Positions 23,562-33,322 of a stretch of 40,111 nt of DNA are shown piece after piece (the first letter of the stretch is position 1; each line of letters starts with the position of its first letter). The translations under genes were made by a program, and so were the position numbers. Source of the DNA: Bacteroidales bacterium. Lineage in GTDB: Bacteria > Bacteroidota > Bacteroidia > Bacteroidales > Paludibacteraceae. The stretch covers positions 1 to 40,111 of the forward strand of contig CAAGHA010000110.1 of assembly GCA_900769555.1 (NCBI GenBank), written 5' to 3'. The notes under the pieces are model-generated. The model was not told where the DNA came from, searched no databases, and worked only from the letters and a program-made list of their open reading frames with translations.

Positions 23562-25465
23562 GTTGTTAACAACAATATTTCATCTTCTAATTTGATTTCT
23601 TGATTGTCTAACATCCAACGAATAACAGACTTAACCACTTCTTCTTCTCGAAAATATTTAACAATTAACTCGGAAATAGATAGTGGAGAATCTTTTAAAC
23701 TATTTAATATTTTTGCTCTTAACCGATAAAATTTGTGATTAGATACTCCCGAACTGTTTTTAGCTCTACAAAAATCACATATTCCGCAATAATCAGAGTT
23801 CTCTTCTCCAAAATACTGTAAAAGCATCTTACTTCGGCAATGGTCGTTATCAGATACATACATTATAATTTTATCAATCTTATCTTTAAATCGTGCCAAG
23901 CGTTCTTCATAAACTTTTTTTGATATTACCAAATATTTTTCATCTACTCTACGTTGTAAAAATATTATATATGGAGTCTTCTTGCCTGGAACATATTTGA
24001 CTATATGTAGTTTACTTAATAACAAAAGCTTTGAGTATAACTCATCTCGAGATAAATCTAAACGAGAGGAGAGATAATCTTCATCAATGGGTACTAAATC
24101 AGTAAATATTCCGGTATAAGATCTTAACAAAAGGTCAACAAGTGGTTCTAAACCAGGTATATCATTTAATTCGTGAGATGAAAATAAGTGTGAACTTGTA
24201 ACAATAAACTGGAGACGGGAACTAGAACTGATTTCATCTGTCAATTCTAGATATCCTGCCTGATGCAATATTTTTAATGCACTAAAAGTCTGTAAAAGTG
24301 GCAACTTACATTGTTGGCAAAATAGAGTTAAACTAAAATCGCGCATAAAGTCTTCGCCCTCTCCCACTCCTATCTGGTAGTAATAACAGATTTTATTGTA
24401 TATCGAAACAACAAAATCTTTACTTGGGAAAGTGTCTGAAATTCGTTTCTTTAACTTTGTAATATCTGCTTTGTCATACAAAAGTGTTGCATAAGCCAAT
24501 TTTTCATCTCGCCCGGCTCTACCCGCCTCTTGAAAATAGGCTTCCAAAGTATCTGGTATATCAATATGAATAACAGTTCTAACATCTGGTTTATCAATAC
24601 CCATACCAAAAGCATTGGTTGCAACAATCACCCGACACTCTCCACTCTTCCACGCAGATTGGTGTTGGTCTTTTTGTTCATTGGATAATCCTGCATGGAA
24701 ATAATCTGCTGCATATCCATTATCACTCAAAAATTCAGCAACTTCTTTTGTCCGTTGACGATTTCTGACATAAACAATCGATGTACCGGGAACACTCTCC
24801 AAAATTTTCAACATCTGACCTAATTTATCATCTGTTTTACGAACAACATAGGAGATATTTTTACGAAGAAAACTTTTCTGAAATAATTTACCATTCCGAA
24901 ATTTCAATTGTTGCTGAATATCTATTACAACATCAGGCGTTGCAGTTGCAGTAAGTGCTAATACCGGAGCTTCAGGAATCAAATCCCTAAGGTCGGCGAT
25001 TTTTAAATAAGATGGTCTAAAATCATATCCCCATTGGGAAATACAATGCGATTCGTCAACAACAATCATTGAGACATTCATTTTTTTTACCTTTTCTATA
25101 AAGGCTTCCGTTGAAAGTCTCTCTGGGGAAACATATAAGAATTTATAATCACCATAAATACAATTGTCTAAAACAACATCAATCTCATTTCTTGTCATTC
25201 CTGAATAGATGGCTGAGGCCATAATATTTCGAACTCTAAGATTTTCTACTTGATCCTTCATCAATGCTATCAACGGAGTGACAACAATACAAATTCCTTG
25301 TTTGTAAAGCGCAGGAACTTGAAAGGTAATACTTTTCCCTCCCCCAGTTGGCATCAAACCAAGAACATCATGCCCGTGACAAATTGAATCGATAATATCT
25401 TCTTGCAATGGACGAAAATCTGAATAGCCCCAATATTTTCTTAATATAGATTGATATTTTTCCAC
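23540..25465 (-). CDS. recQ: ATP-dependent DNA helicase RecQ family
   Basis: 641 residues from a GTG at 25463-25465 (VEKYQSILRKYWGYSDFRP). Upstream the frame is open but encodes an implausible poly-hydrophobic stretch starting at TTG, so I reject the longer form. Motif 0 (WGYSDFRPLQEDII), Walker A PTGGGKS at residues 39-45, DESH in VVDESHCISQWGYDFRP, motif III 'LALTATATP', and motif VI 'QEAGRAGRD' are all present. The RecQ-Ct zinc site is seen as a Cys cluster in HCRSKMLLQYFG...DYCGICDFC. The C-terminal HRDC domain is absent or very reduced. It unwinds DNA 3'-5' in recombination and fork repair. It follows recJ by 114 nt. Confidence 0.93.
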   Translation of the reverse strand: MEKYQSILRKYWGYSDFRPLQEDIIDSICHGHDVLGLMPTGGGKSITFQVPALYKQGICIVVTPLIALMKDQVENLRVRNIMASAIYSGMTRNEIDVVLDNCIYGDYKFLYVSPERLSTEAFIEKVKKMNVSMIVVDESHCISQWGYDFRPSYLKIADLRDLIPEAPVLALTATATPDVVIDIQQQLKFRNGKLFQKSFLRKNISYVVRKTDDKLGQMLKILESVPGTSIVYVRNRQRTKEVAEFLSDNGYAADYFHAGLSNEQKDQHQSAWKSGECRVIVATNAFGMGIDKPDVRTVIHIDIPDTLEAYFQEAGRAGRDEKLAYATLLYDKADITKLKKRISDTFPSKDFVVSIYNKICYYYQIGVGEGEDFMRDFSLTLFCQQCKLPLLQTFSALKILHQAGYLELTDEISSSSRLQFIVTSSHLFSSHELNDIPGLEPLVDLLLRSYTGIFTDLVPIDEDYLSSRLDLSRDELYSKLLLLSKLHIVKYVPGKKTPYIIFLQRRVDEKYLVISKKVYEERLARFKDKIDKIIMYVSDNDHCRSKMLLQYFGEENSDYCGICDFCRAKNSSGVSNHKFYRLRAKILNSLKDSPLSISELIVKYFREEEVVKSVIRWMLDNQEIKLEDEILLLTTKKEGSN

Positions 25466-25579
25466 AGATATGAACAATAAGAAAAAAACAAACAAAAAGA
25501 GAAAAAATGCGTAAACAATAATAATCAATAGTAAATACCAATTATCTGTTTACGCATTACTCTGACAATGTATAAAATA

Positions 25580-27334
25580 CTAAGAATCACTCTTTTTAAT
25601 ATCTTTTATAACCAATTGAATCGAGGTGTTCCCATTAAACGTATTCTCTTCAATCGTATAACAAATATCTACCGGATTCAACCCCTTGATGTAATCATTA
25701 AATTCGGACATACCAAAGGCTATACCATTCATGATACATTCTGACTTTGAATCTATCAATTCCAATTTTAAATGTTCTTGATCTTTACCAACTACTTTAC
25801 TTGTACCATAATCAAAAGTCCTGCGGGTTACAAATATCGGTTTGGAATTCTCCGGACCATACGGACTAAACTGCTTTAACAAACGAAAGAATTTAGGCGT
25901 AATTTCTCTAAAATCTATACATGCATCTATATCAATTTGAGGCAACCGTTGTTCTTCCGATAAATTCTCTGACACATACTTTTCAAAACGTCTTTGAAAC
26001 TCCGGAACATTCTCCTCTTTCATAGATAAACCAACGGCATACATGTGTCCTCCAAAATTTTCCAATATATCTCGGCATGATTCAATAGCCTTATAAATAT
26101 CAAAACCTTGAACAGAACGACCCGAACCAGTTGCGCAACCATTAGAGTGTGTTAAAACAATAGTAGGTTTATAATATCGCTCCGTCAATCTTGATGCAAC
26201 TATTCCAACAACACCTTTGTGCCAACTAGGATTATAAACAACAATAGAACTTTGTTTTTCAAAATCTTCGGCATTTTCTAACTCCTCAGTTGCTTCGTCT
26301 GTAATATTTTTATCTAACTCTTTCCTATCTTTATTATACTGATCAATCTTCAACGCCATTTTTTCCGGCGTTTTCTTATCTTTATCTTCCGTTGATTCTT
26401 CAGGGATTATAAGTAACTTAACAGCCTCTTTTGCAGATTGTAATCGTCCGGAAGCATTTAAACGAGGTCCAATCTTAAATACAACATCACTGATCGAAAT
26501 CTCCTTGTCTGATAAACCACAAATATCTATGATACTCTTCATCCCAACACAAGGACTCGTGTTCAACTGCTTTAAACCATAGAAAGCCAAAATACGATTC
26601 TCTCCATTTATCGGAACAATATCAGAAGCAATACTGACAGCTAATAGGTCTAAAAGTGGTATTAATGATTCAAATTCGATGTTATTATTTTGAGCAAAAG
26701 CCTGCATCAACTTAAAACCAACACCACAACCAGACAAATTAGAATCCGGATAGGTTGAATCAACTCGTTTAGGGTCTAAAACTGCAACAGCATTAGGCAA
26801 AAAATCATCAGGAGTGTGGTGATCACAAATAATAAAATCCACCCCCAATTTATTTGCATACTCAACCTTCTCAACAGCCTTTATTCCACAATCCAATGCA
26901 ATAACAAGATTAAACTTGTTTTTTGCAGCATAATCAATCCCCTGATAAGAGACTCCATATCCCTCCGTATATCTATCAGGAATATAAAAATCCACTTGAG
27001 ATTTAGAACAAAAGTACTTCCGCAGGAACTTATAAACTAAAGCTACTGCAGTAATACCATCAACATCATAGTCCCCATAGACCAAAATTTTCTCTTTCCT
27101 ACCAATCGCCTGATTTAGTCGTTCGACAGCTTTATCCATATCATTCATCAGAAATGGATCATAGAGTTCGGTTAATTGAGGACGGAAAAAACTTTTAGCT
27201 TCACTAAAAGTCCTAATCCCCCGCTGGACAAGTAATTGACATAAAATAGGACTGATACCCAACTCTTCGGATAGTGCCATTTTTTGTCTTTCTTGTTCAT
27301 CAGTAAGAGGAGTAAAATTCCATTTACTAACCAT
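25580..27334 (-). CDS. recJ: Single-stranded-DNA-specific exonuclease RecJ
   Basis: 584 residues, a normal RecJ length. DHH phosphoesterase motifs are clear: KILVYGDYDVDGITAV (motif I), 'LDCGIK' (II), 'ICDHHTP' (III) and 'NASGRLQSA' with 'PRLNASGR' (IV region). The DHHA1 domain carries 'GVVGIVASRLTERY' and 'GSGRSVQGFDIY', with 'GGHMYAVGLSM' further on. RecJ degrades 5'-ended single strands and acts with RecQ in gap and mismatch repair; here recJ lies directly upstream of recQ on the same strand, so the two functional partners are probably co-expressed. Start ATG at 27334. Confidence 0.95.
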   Translation of the reverse strand: MVSKWNFTPLTDEQERQKMALSEELGISPILCQLLVQRGIRTFSEAKSFFRPQLTELYDPFLMNDMDKAVERLNQAIGRKEKILVYGDYDVDGITAVALVYKFLRKYFCSKSQVDFYIPDRYTEGYGVSYQGIDYAAKNKFNLVIALDCGIKAVEKVEYANKLGVDFIICDHHTPDDFLPNAVAVLDPKRVDSTYPDSNLSGCGVGFKLMQAFAQNNNIEFESLIPLLDLLAVSIASDIVPINGENRILAFYGLKQLNTSPCVGMKSIIDICGLSDKEISISDVVFKIGPRLNASGRLQSAKEAVKLLIIPEESTEDKDKKTPEKMALKIDQYNKDRKELDKNITDEATEELENAEDFEKQSSIVVYNPSWHKGVVGIVASRLTERYYKPTIVLTHSNGCATGSGRSVQGFDIYKAIESCRDILENFGGHMYAVGLSMKEENVPEFQRRFEKYVSENLSEEQRLPQIDIDACIDFREITPKFFRLLKQFSPYGPENSKPIFVTRRTFDYGTSKVVGKDQEHLKLELIDSKSECIMNGIAFGMSEFNDYIKGLNPVDICYTIEENTFNGNTSIQLVIKDIKKSDS

Positions 27335-27569
27335 ATATATATTTTTTTTTATTTTTCAATTTCAAAATCATCCCATCAACAATCATCACAATTTCCAAAG
27401 TAGTTCAACATACACTAATCCCAAACATCCTTACACTAAATATTTACTTTAAAGTTGTAAAGTTAATAAAAGTAACGCAGAAATTTTATCTTCAACGAAA
27501 ATAATTTTTAAAAAAAAGGAAGAAAAAATAAAAAAGTTGTAATTTCGCCGTTCCAAATAGAAAAAAGAA

Positions 27570-29345
27570 ATGTTAGAAGAATATTTTATTCGATTTTTAA
27601 GATGGAAAGACAAGAATGTCAAAGAGAGACAATTCATTCTCTTATTGAGTTTCTTAGTCGGAATCGCTTGTGCTATTGCTGCACACATACTTAAATTTTT
27701 AATAGAAACTCTGCATCACTTTGTTAATAGCCACTTTGCAGAGGGCGACTTGAATTATCTATACCTTGCAACGCCTATTATAGGAGTATTTTTAGCATAC
27801 TCCTACGTTAAATATTTTGTCAAAGACGACATAAGTCATGGAGTGACTAAAATTATGTTCGCGATATCTCAAAAAAAAGCGCGAATAAAAAAACATAACA
27901 TGTGGTCTTCTATCATAGCAAGTTCTCTTACCATAGGATTTGGAGGTTCTGTAGGAGCAGAGGCACCAATTGTATTAACAGGCTCAGCCATAGGTTCTAA
28001 CTTAGGTCAGCTATTTCGATTGGAGCAAAAAAATTTGATGCTACTTGTGGGTTGTGGAGCTGCAGGTGCTATTGCAGGAATTTTTAAAGCACCTATTACA
28101 GGTGTAATTTTTACTCTTGAGGTTCTAATGTTAGACTTAACGATGGCTTCAATCGTCCCGCTTTTAATTTCTGCCGCTACTGCATCTGTATTCACTAACT
28201 TTTTCTCTGGTTCAGAGTTGATGTTCTCTTTCAACATGACTGAACCTCTATTAATGGAGAGGATGCCATACTACATACTTTTGGGTATTTTATGTGGATT
28301 TGTATCATTATACTTTACTCGATCCATGACAAAACTTGAGGCATTTTTCGGCAGTATCAAATCACCTCTAATTAAACTTTTTATCGGAGGAATACTACTA
28401 AGTGTATTAATTTTCTTTATTCCCCCACTCTATGGAGAGGGTTATGATACAATCACCCTTCTGATTAATGGGGATGTTCAAGCGGTTACTCAAAATAGTG
28501 TTTTTTATAAATTCCGGGAAAACTTCGGGTTAATAACACTATTCTTGTTCTTAATCATTTTTTTTAAAACTTTCGCCTCAGCAGCTACAAACGGAAGCGG
28601 TGGAACGGGTGGTATCTTTGCACCAAGTCTATTTATGGGTTGCATCACGGGTTACCTAATGGCATACGTCGTAAATTATTTTCAAGTGGGTACGGTCTCC
28701 GAAAAAAATTTCGCCCTCGCAGGTATGTCTGGAGTTATGGCAGGAGTTATGCATGCACCCTTAACCGGAACCTTCCTTATTGCAGAATTAACCGGTGGAT
28801 ATGGTATGTTCTTAGGATTGATGGTTACTGCCACTATTGCGTATATAACCATTCTTGCTTTTGAACCTCATAGTTTGTACGCTACTCGTCTGGCAATAAA
28901 GGGAGAATTATTAACACACAACAAAGACAAAAGCATTCTAACACTATTGAAAACTGAAAATGTAATTGAAACAGATCTTCAAACATTACACCCAAATATG
29001 TATTTAGGAGATGTAATAAAATTGGTTGCTCAGTCTAAAAGAAATATATTTCCTGTTTTGGACGCAAAGGAGCGAATGGTTGGATTAATCAGTTTAGATG
29101 AGATAAGAAATATTATGTTCAGACCTGAATTATATAAACGATTTAAAGTCTCAAGCCTAATGGTATCTCCTCCTGATTATGTTTCAATTAATGAATCAAT
29201 GGAATCGGTTATGCATCGTTTTGAGAAGACAAAAGCTTGGAATCTTCCAGTTATCGATGAAAATGAAAAATATGTTGGATATGTATCCAAATCTAAGATT
29301 TTCAACGCTTATAGAGATTTATTGGTACATCTATCTGATGAATAG
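27570..29345 (+). CDS. ClC-family chloride channel/transporter with CBS pair
   Basis: 591 residues. The membrane part (residues about 20-430) has the ClC selectivity-filter motifs: GGSVGAEAP, the counterpart of 'GREGP' with its gating glutamate, 'GSGGTGGIFAPSLFMGC', and 'GVMAGVMHAPLTG'. The last 130 residues form two CBS domains (from about residue 460: 'MYLGDVIKLVAQSKRNIFPVLD', then 'VSINESMESVMHRFEKT'), which in this family bind nucleotides and control gating. Whether it is a channel or a proton/chloride antiporter cannot be decided by eye. It is monocistronic, divergent from recJ; a TAATTTCG at about 27540 could be a weak -7 element. Confidence 0.93.
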   Translation: MLEEYFIRFLRWKDKNVKERQFILLLSFLVGIACAIAAHILKFLIETLHHFVNSHFAEGDLNYLYLATPIIGVFLAYSYVKYFVKDDISHGVTKIMFAISQKKARIKKHNMWSSIIASSLTIGFGGSVGAEAPIVLTGSAIGSNLGQLFRLEQKNLMLLVGCGAAGAIAGIFKAPITGVIFTLEVLMLDLTMASIVPLLISAATASVFTNFFSGSELMFSFNMTEPLLMERMPYYILLGILCGFVSLYFTRSMTKLEAFFGSIKSPLIKLFIGGILLSVLIFFIPPLYGEGYDTITLLINGDVQAVTQNSVFYKFRENFGLITLFLFLIIFFKTFASAATNGSGGTGGIFAPSLFMGCITGYLMAYVVNYFQVGTVSEKNFALAGMSGVMAGVMHAPLTGTFLIAELTGGYGMFLGLMVTATIAYITILAFEPHSLYATRLAIKGELLTHNKDKSILTLLKTENVIETDLQTLHPNMYLGDVIKLVAQSKRNIFPVLDAKERMVGLISLDEIRNIMFRPELYKRFKVSSLMVSPPDYVSINESMESVMHRFEKTKAWNLPVIDENEKYVGYVSKSKIFNAYRDLLVHLSDE

Positions 29346-29453
29346 ATTGTAACAACTCAAATAATAGTCGAATAAATTATATTGAAGCAAATTTGGTAAC
29401 AATCAGACAATTACAAATTCTATTCAAAAAATAATTCAAAACCCACAATAAAA

Positions 29454-29485
29454 TTAGCACACTTCAAAAGTTATGATTACCTTTG
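29454..29485 (+). promoter_or_regulatory. purT promoter, probable
   Basis: TTAG, a 20-nt spacer and TACCTTTG (29478-29485) fit the Bacteroidota promoter, with an imperfect -33 box. The ATG is 25 nt downstream of the -7 element. Confidence 0.5.
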
Positions 29486-29510
29486 AAGATATTCTTAAAA
29501 TTGATAGAAA

Positions 29511-30692
29511 ATGACAGAATTTGGCACAATATTTAAGCAAGGTGGTAAAAAAGCTCTACTTTGCGGTTCAGGAGAATTAGGTAAAGAAATGGCAATTGAA
29601 TTGCAAAGACTTGGAATAGAGGTAATTGCACTCGATAAATACGAAAATGCACCAGCTATGCAAGTCGCACACAAATCGTATATTCTATCTATGTTAGATG
29701 GAGAAAAATTGCGAGAAATCATTGCAAAAGAAGCACCTGATTATATCATACCGGAAGTAGAAGCAATAGCAACATCAACATTAGTAGAATTAGAAAAAGA
29801 AGGATACAACGTAATTCCAACAGCGAGAGCAACCTTCTTAACAATGAACAGAGAAGGGATTAGAAAATTGGCGGCAGAAGAATTAGGACTTAGAACATCT
29901 CCCTACCGCTTTGCTTCAACCAAAGAGGAATATATCGATGCAGTGAAAGAGATAGGCATTCCATGTGTGGTAAAACCAATCATGAGTTCATCCGGACATG
30001 GACAAAGCGTGGTAAAGAGTCAATCGGATATAGAAAAATCATGGGAGATGGCACAAGAAGGTGGTCGTGCCGGTGCCGGAAAAGTGATTGTAGAGGGATT
30101 TGTAGATTTTGACTATGAAATCACCCTTTTAACTGTTCGCCACAAGGATGGTACTAGTTTCCTAGAACCTATCGGTCACTGGCAAAAAGATGGAGACTAC
30201 CAAGAGTCATGGCAGCCTCAACCTATGAGTGCCACAGCATTAGATAAAGCTCAAGATGTCGCAAAAAAAATAACAGATGCACTAGGAGGAAGAGGAATTT
30301 TTGGAGTTGAAATGTTTATCAAAGGAGATGAGGTGGTTTTTAGCGAAGTATCGCCTCGCCCACATGACACAGGAATGGTAACAATGATTTCTCAGGATTT
30401 ATCAGAATTTGCTCTTCACGTTCGAGCCATTTTAGGATTACCAATTCCTAATATAGCTTTCCACGGACCATCAGCGTCAAAAGCTGTTGTTGTTAGAGGT
30501 AATAGTGAAAATGTCTCATTTAAAAATATTGACAAGGTTTTATCAATACCGGATAGTCAAATCAGAATATTCGGGAAACCGGAAGTTCATGATCACAGAA
30601 GAATGGCTGTACTATTGGCAAGAGGGAAAGACATTGATGAAGCGAAAGAGAAAGTAAATCAAATGTATGACGCTCTAAAAATTGAGATATAA
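29511..30692 (+). CDS. purT: Formate-dependent phosphoribosylglycinamide formyltransferase
   Basis: 393 residues, the normal PurT length. This ATP-grasp enzyme makes formyl-GAR from GAR, formate and ATP, a folate-independent step of purine synthesis. The N-terminus KKALLCGSGELGKEMAIE and 'PEVEAIATSTL' bind GAR; the ATP-grasp core includes 'VVKPIMSSSGHGQSVV', 'EGFVDFDYEITLLTVR', 'EPIGHWQKDGDYQESWQP' and the metal/ATP ligands in 'GVEMFIKGDEVVFSEVSPRPHDTGMVT'-region motifs. It is preceded by its own promoter and followed 49 nt later by the aspartate kinase gene, so they may be read together. Confidence 0.96.
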   Translation: MTEFGTIFKQGGKKALLCGSGELGKEMAIELQRLGIEVIALDKYENAPAMQVAHKSYILSMLDGEKLREIIAKEAPDYIIPEVEAIATSTLVELEKEGYNVIPTARATFLTMNREGIRKLAAEELGLRTSPYRFASTKEEYIDAVKEIGIPCVVKPIMSSSGHGQSVVKSQSDIEKSWEMAQEGGRAGAGKVIVEGFVDFDYEITLLTVRHKDGTSFLEPIGHWQKDGDYQESWQPQPMSATALDKAQDVAKKITDALGGRGIFGVEMFIKGDEVVFSEVSPRPHDTGMVTMISQDLSEFALHVRAILGLPIPNIAFHGPSASKAVVVRGNSENVSFKNIDKVLSIPDSQIRIFGKPEVHDHRRMAVLLARGKDIDEAKEKVNQMYDALKIEI

Positions 30693-30741
30693 AAAGTATA
30701 AACTTTGGAAGCAACATATCTTCCTAAAAGAATAAAATATT

Positions 30742-32058
30742 ATGAAAGTTATAAAATTTGGAAGTTCAACCGCTACATCTCCTCAACGTTTGTTGGAGAT
30801 AACAAATTTGGTTTCACAATATAATGACAGTGCTAATATTATTGTATTTTCTGCAATAGATGGCACTACTGAAAGTTTAGAAGAAATTGCGGATTATTTG
30901 TATAAGAAAAATGCCGATGGTGCGAAAGAATTAACTAATAATCTAGAACGTCAATATATCAATTGGGCAAACAAATTGTACCAAAATCAAGAACGTTGCG
31001 AATCTGTAAAATCATACATTACAGAGATGTTTAATTTCATTCGAGAAATGTCTAAAAACATCTTTACGTTATTTGAGGAGAAAAGGATTATTGCTTGTGG
31101 TGTAACGTTATCAACACACTTAATGTATGAATGTCTGTTAGAAAAAGGATTGAACGTAAAAAAACTTTCAGCCATAGAGTTTATGCGCACAGACAAAAAC
31201 GAAGAACCAGACGTAAATCATATTAAAGAAAATTTGGCAAAACAATTAGATGATTTAGGTAATGCTGATATATTCATTACTGAGGGTTCTATTTGTAAAA
31301 ATGCTTACAATGAAATTGATTATTTAGGAATAGGAGGAAATGACTATACCGCATCTCTTATCGGAGCAGCAATCCAAGCGGATGAAATTATCTTTTGGAG
31401 CGATTCGGATGGAATTTATAATAACAATCCTCGCATCGTTAAGAATGCTCAACCTGTGAAAGAGTTAAATTTTGACGAAGCAGCAGAAATATCTTATTTC
31501 CTGACTCGAATTATACATCCTACTTGTATTATGCCGGCTAAATTAGCTAATATACCTGTTCGATTAATGAGTATCGGAAATCCTCAAAGTGAGGGGACAC
31601 TGATTTCTAATGATTTTACTCAAAATAAAATTAAAGCAATTGCATCGAAAGATGGAATTACATCCATACGAATCAAATCTGGAAGGATGTTAATGGCTCA
31701 TGGTTTCCTACGTAAAGTATTTGAAATTTTCGAGAACCATAAAACAGCTATTGACATGGTAACGACGTCAGAAATTGGAGTTTCTATTACCATTGATAAT
31801 GACAGACATATCGAGGAAATTATGGATAGTTTAAAACGATTCGGAACTGTTTCTTGTCAAAAAGGTATGACTATCGTATGTATAATTGGTGATTTATCTT
31901 GCCAAAACATCGGTATGCAAAGTCAAATCATTGAGTCTCTGAAAGAAATTCCTACTCACATGATCTCTTATGGTGGTAGTCCGTTTAATTCTTCGTTCTT
32001 AATTAACACAAGAGACAAAGAGGTGGCATTAAATTCATTAAACAATCAACTATTTTAA
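30742..32058 (+). CDS. lysC: Aspartate kinase with atypical active-site motifs
   Basis: 438 residues. The N-terminal amino-acid kinase domain and two C-terminal ACT domains ('DMVTTSEIGVSITID', then 'GMTIVCIIGDLS') have the layout of aspartokinase. It would phosphorylate aspartate, the first step to lysine/DAP, threonine and methionine. Several usually invariant motifs differ: KFGSST replaces KFGGTS at residues 4-9, and GIGGNDYTA replaces GRGGSDYTA. The DSDGIYNNNPRIV and IIHPTCIMPA regions are conventional. It lies 8 nt before lysA, pointing to a role in lysine/DAP synthesis. The enzyme may be merely divergent, or feedback and kinetics may differ. Confidence 0.85.
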   Translation: MKVIKFGSSTATSPQRLLEITNLVSQYNDSANIIVFSAIDGTTESLEEIADYLYKKNADGAKELTNNLERQYINWANKLYQNQERCESVKSYITEMFNFIREMSKNIFTLFEEKRIIACGVTLSTHLMYECLLEKGLNVKKLSAIEFMRTDKNEEPDVNHIKENLAKQLDDLGNADIFITEGSICKNAYNEIDYLGIGGNDYTASLIGAAIQADEIIFWSDSDGIYNNNPRIVKNAQPVKELNFDEAAEISYFLTRIIHPTCIMPAKLANIPVRLMSIGNPQSEGTLISNDFTQNKIKAIASKDGITSIRIKSGRMLMAHGFLRKVFEIFENHKTAIDMVTTSEIGVSITIDNDRHIEEIMDSLKRFGTVSCQKGMTIVCIIGDLSCQNIGMQSQIIESLKEIPTHMISYGGSPFNSSFLINTRDKEVALNSLNNQLF

Positions 32059-32066
32059 ATAACAAT

Positions 32067-33224
32067 ATGATTAAAGGAAACTTTCCCATAGAAAAATTTA
32101 AAAATATAGAAACTCCATTCTATTATTATGATGTAAACTTATTAAACGAAACACTTAATTTAGTTGATAATGAATCGTCCAAATATGGTTTTTTGGTTCA
32201 TTATGCAATTAAAGCCAATGCTAATCCTAAAATACTAAAAATTATTGCTCAAAAGGGATTTGGAGCAGATTGCGTAAGTGGGAATGAGGTGCAAGCAGCA
32301 ATAGAAGCAGGGTTTCCTGCTTCAAAAATTGTCTTCGCCGGAGTTGGAAAAACAGACAAAGAAATTAATTTGGCTTTAGATCATAATATATTCTGTTTTA
32401 ACGTAGAATCAATACCAGAATTAGAGGTGTTGAATGAATTGGCAAAAAACAAAGGGAAAGTAGCGTCCATTGAGTTGCGAATTAATCCAAACGTTGATGC
32501 TCATACTCATCACTACATCACAACAGGATTAAGTGAGAACAAATTTGGTTTTAGTATGGACGACTTAAAGTCTGTAATAGAGATGACTCAAAGTATGTCC
32601 AATATAGAATTGATTGGCCTACATTTTCATATTGGATCTCAAATCACTGATTTAAATTCATTTGAAACGCTATGTGCTAAAGTTAATGAATTACAAGATG
32701 AGGTAGAAAGTTGGGGAATAAAACTGAAAAATATAAATATTGGAGGTGGTTTAGGAATTAATTACGAACATCCAAATCATATTCCAATTCCTGATTTCGA
32801 GTCTTATTTCCATCTTTTTGCAAAACACTTAAAATTGAGAGATGGTCAACATCTTCATTGTGAACCCGGGCGTTCTATCGTGGCTCAATGCGGATCTCTA
32901 ATTACTAAAGTCACATACGTAAAAAGTGGTGCAACAAAGAAATTCGCTATTGTTGATGCCGGTATGACTGATTTGATTCGCCCAGCTCTTTATGAAGCAT
33001 ATCATCGAATAGAAAATATCTCTTCTGAAGGAGAAATTGAAAAATACGATGTGGTAGGACCTATTTGCGAATCATCGGATGTATTTGATAAAGATGTTGA
33101 ACTAAATAAAACTCAAAGAGGAGATTATTTAGCAATTCGCTCTGCAGGTGCATATGGAGAAATTATGGCATCGAGATACAATTTAAGACGATTACCTATC
33201 GGGTATCTATCAACGGAAATATAG
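32067..33224 (+). CDS. lysA: Diaminopimelate decarboxylase
   Basis: 385 residues of the fold III PLP-dependent (alanine-racemase-like) family. PLP lysine K49 lies in HYAIKANANP. Other landmarks are 'GLHFHIGSQI', the glycine-rich phosphate loop 'NIGGGLGINY', the substrate-binding 'CEPGRSIVAQ', and 'GPICESSDVF' with the Cys contributed across the dimer. It decarboxylates meso-DAP to lysine, the last step. It is translated 8 nt after the aspartate kinase gene. The sequence resembles Bacteroides LysA closely as I remember it (MIKGNFPIEKF start). Confidence 0.96.
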   Translation: MIKGNFPIEKFKNIETPFYYYDVNLLNETLNLVDNESSKYGFLVHYAIKANANPKILKIIAQKGFGADCVSGNEVQAAIEAGFPASKIVFAGVGKTDKEINLALDHNIFCFNVESIPELEVLNELAKNKGKVASIELRINPNVDAHTHHYITTGLSENKFGFSMDDLKSVIEMTQSMSNIELIGLHFHIGSQITDLNSFETLCAKVNELQDEVESWGIKLKNINIGGGLGINYEHPNHIPIPDFESYFHLFAKHLKLRDGQHLHCEPGRSIVAQCGSLITKVTYVKSGATKKFAIVDAGMTDLIRPALYEAYHRIENISSEGEIEKYDVVGPICESSDVFDKDVELNKTQRGDYLAIRSAGAYGEIMASRYNLRRLPIGYLSTEI

Positions 33225-33322
33225 GTGAGAAATTAGTTTTTTATTTTGCAAATAATTGCTTTATTCGAAATAAAAATTAAACACCATATAGAAATAGTAA
33301 GCTATTTTTGATTTTCAGAATA

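Noticed and set aside
25466..25528. 21-residue hydrophobic extension of RecQ from a TTG
   Set aside because: RecQ is cytosolic and homologous sequence begins at the GTG at 25465.
29521..29540. TTGGCAC as a sigma-54 -24 element
   Set aside because: It lies inside purT coding sequence and no GC -12 element is found at the right distance.
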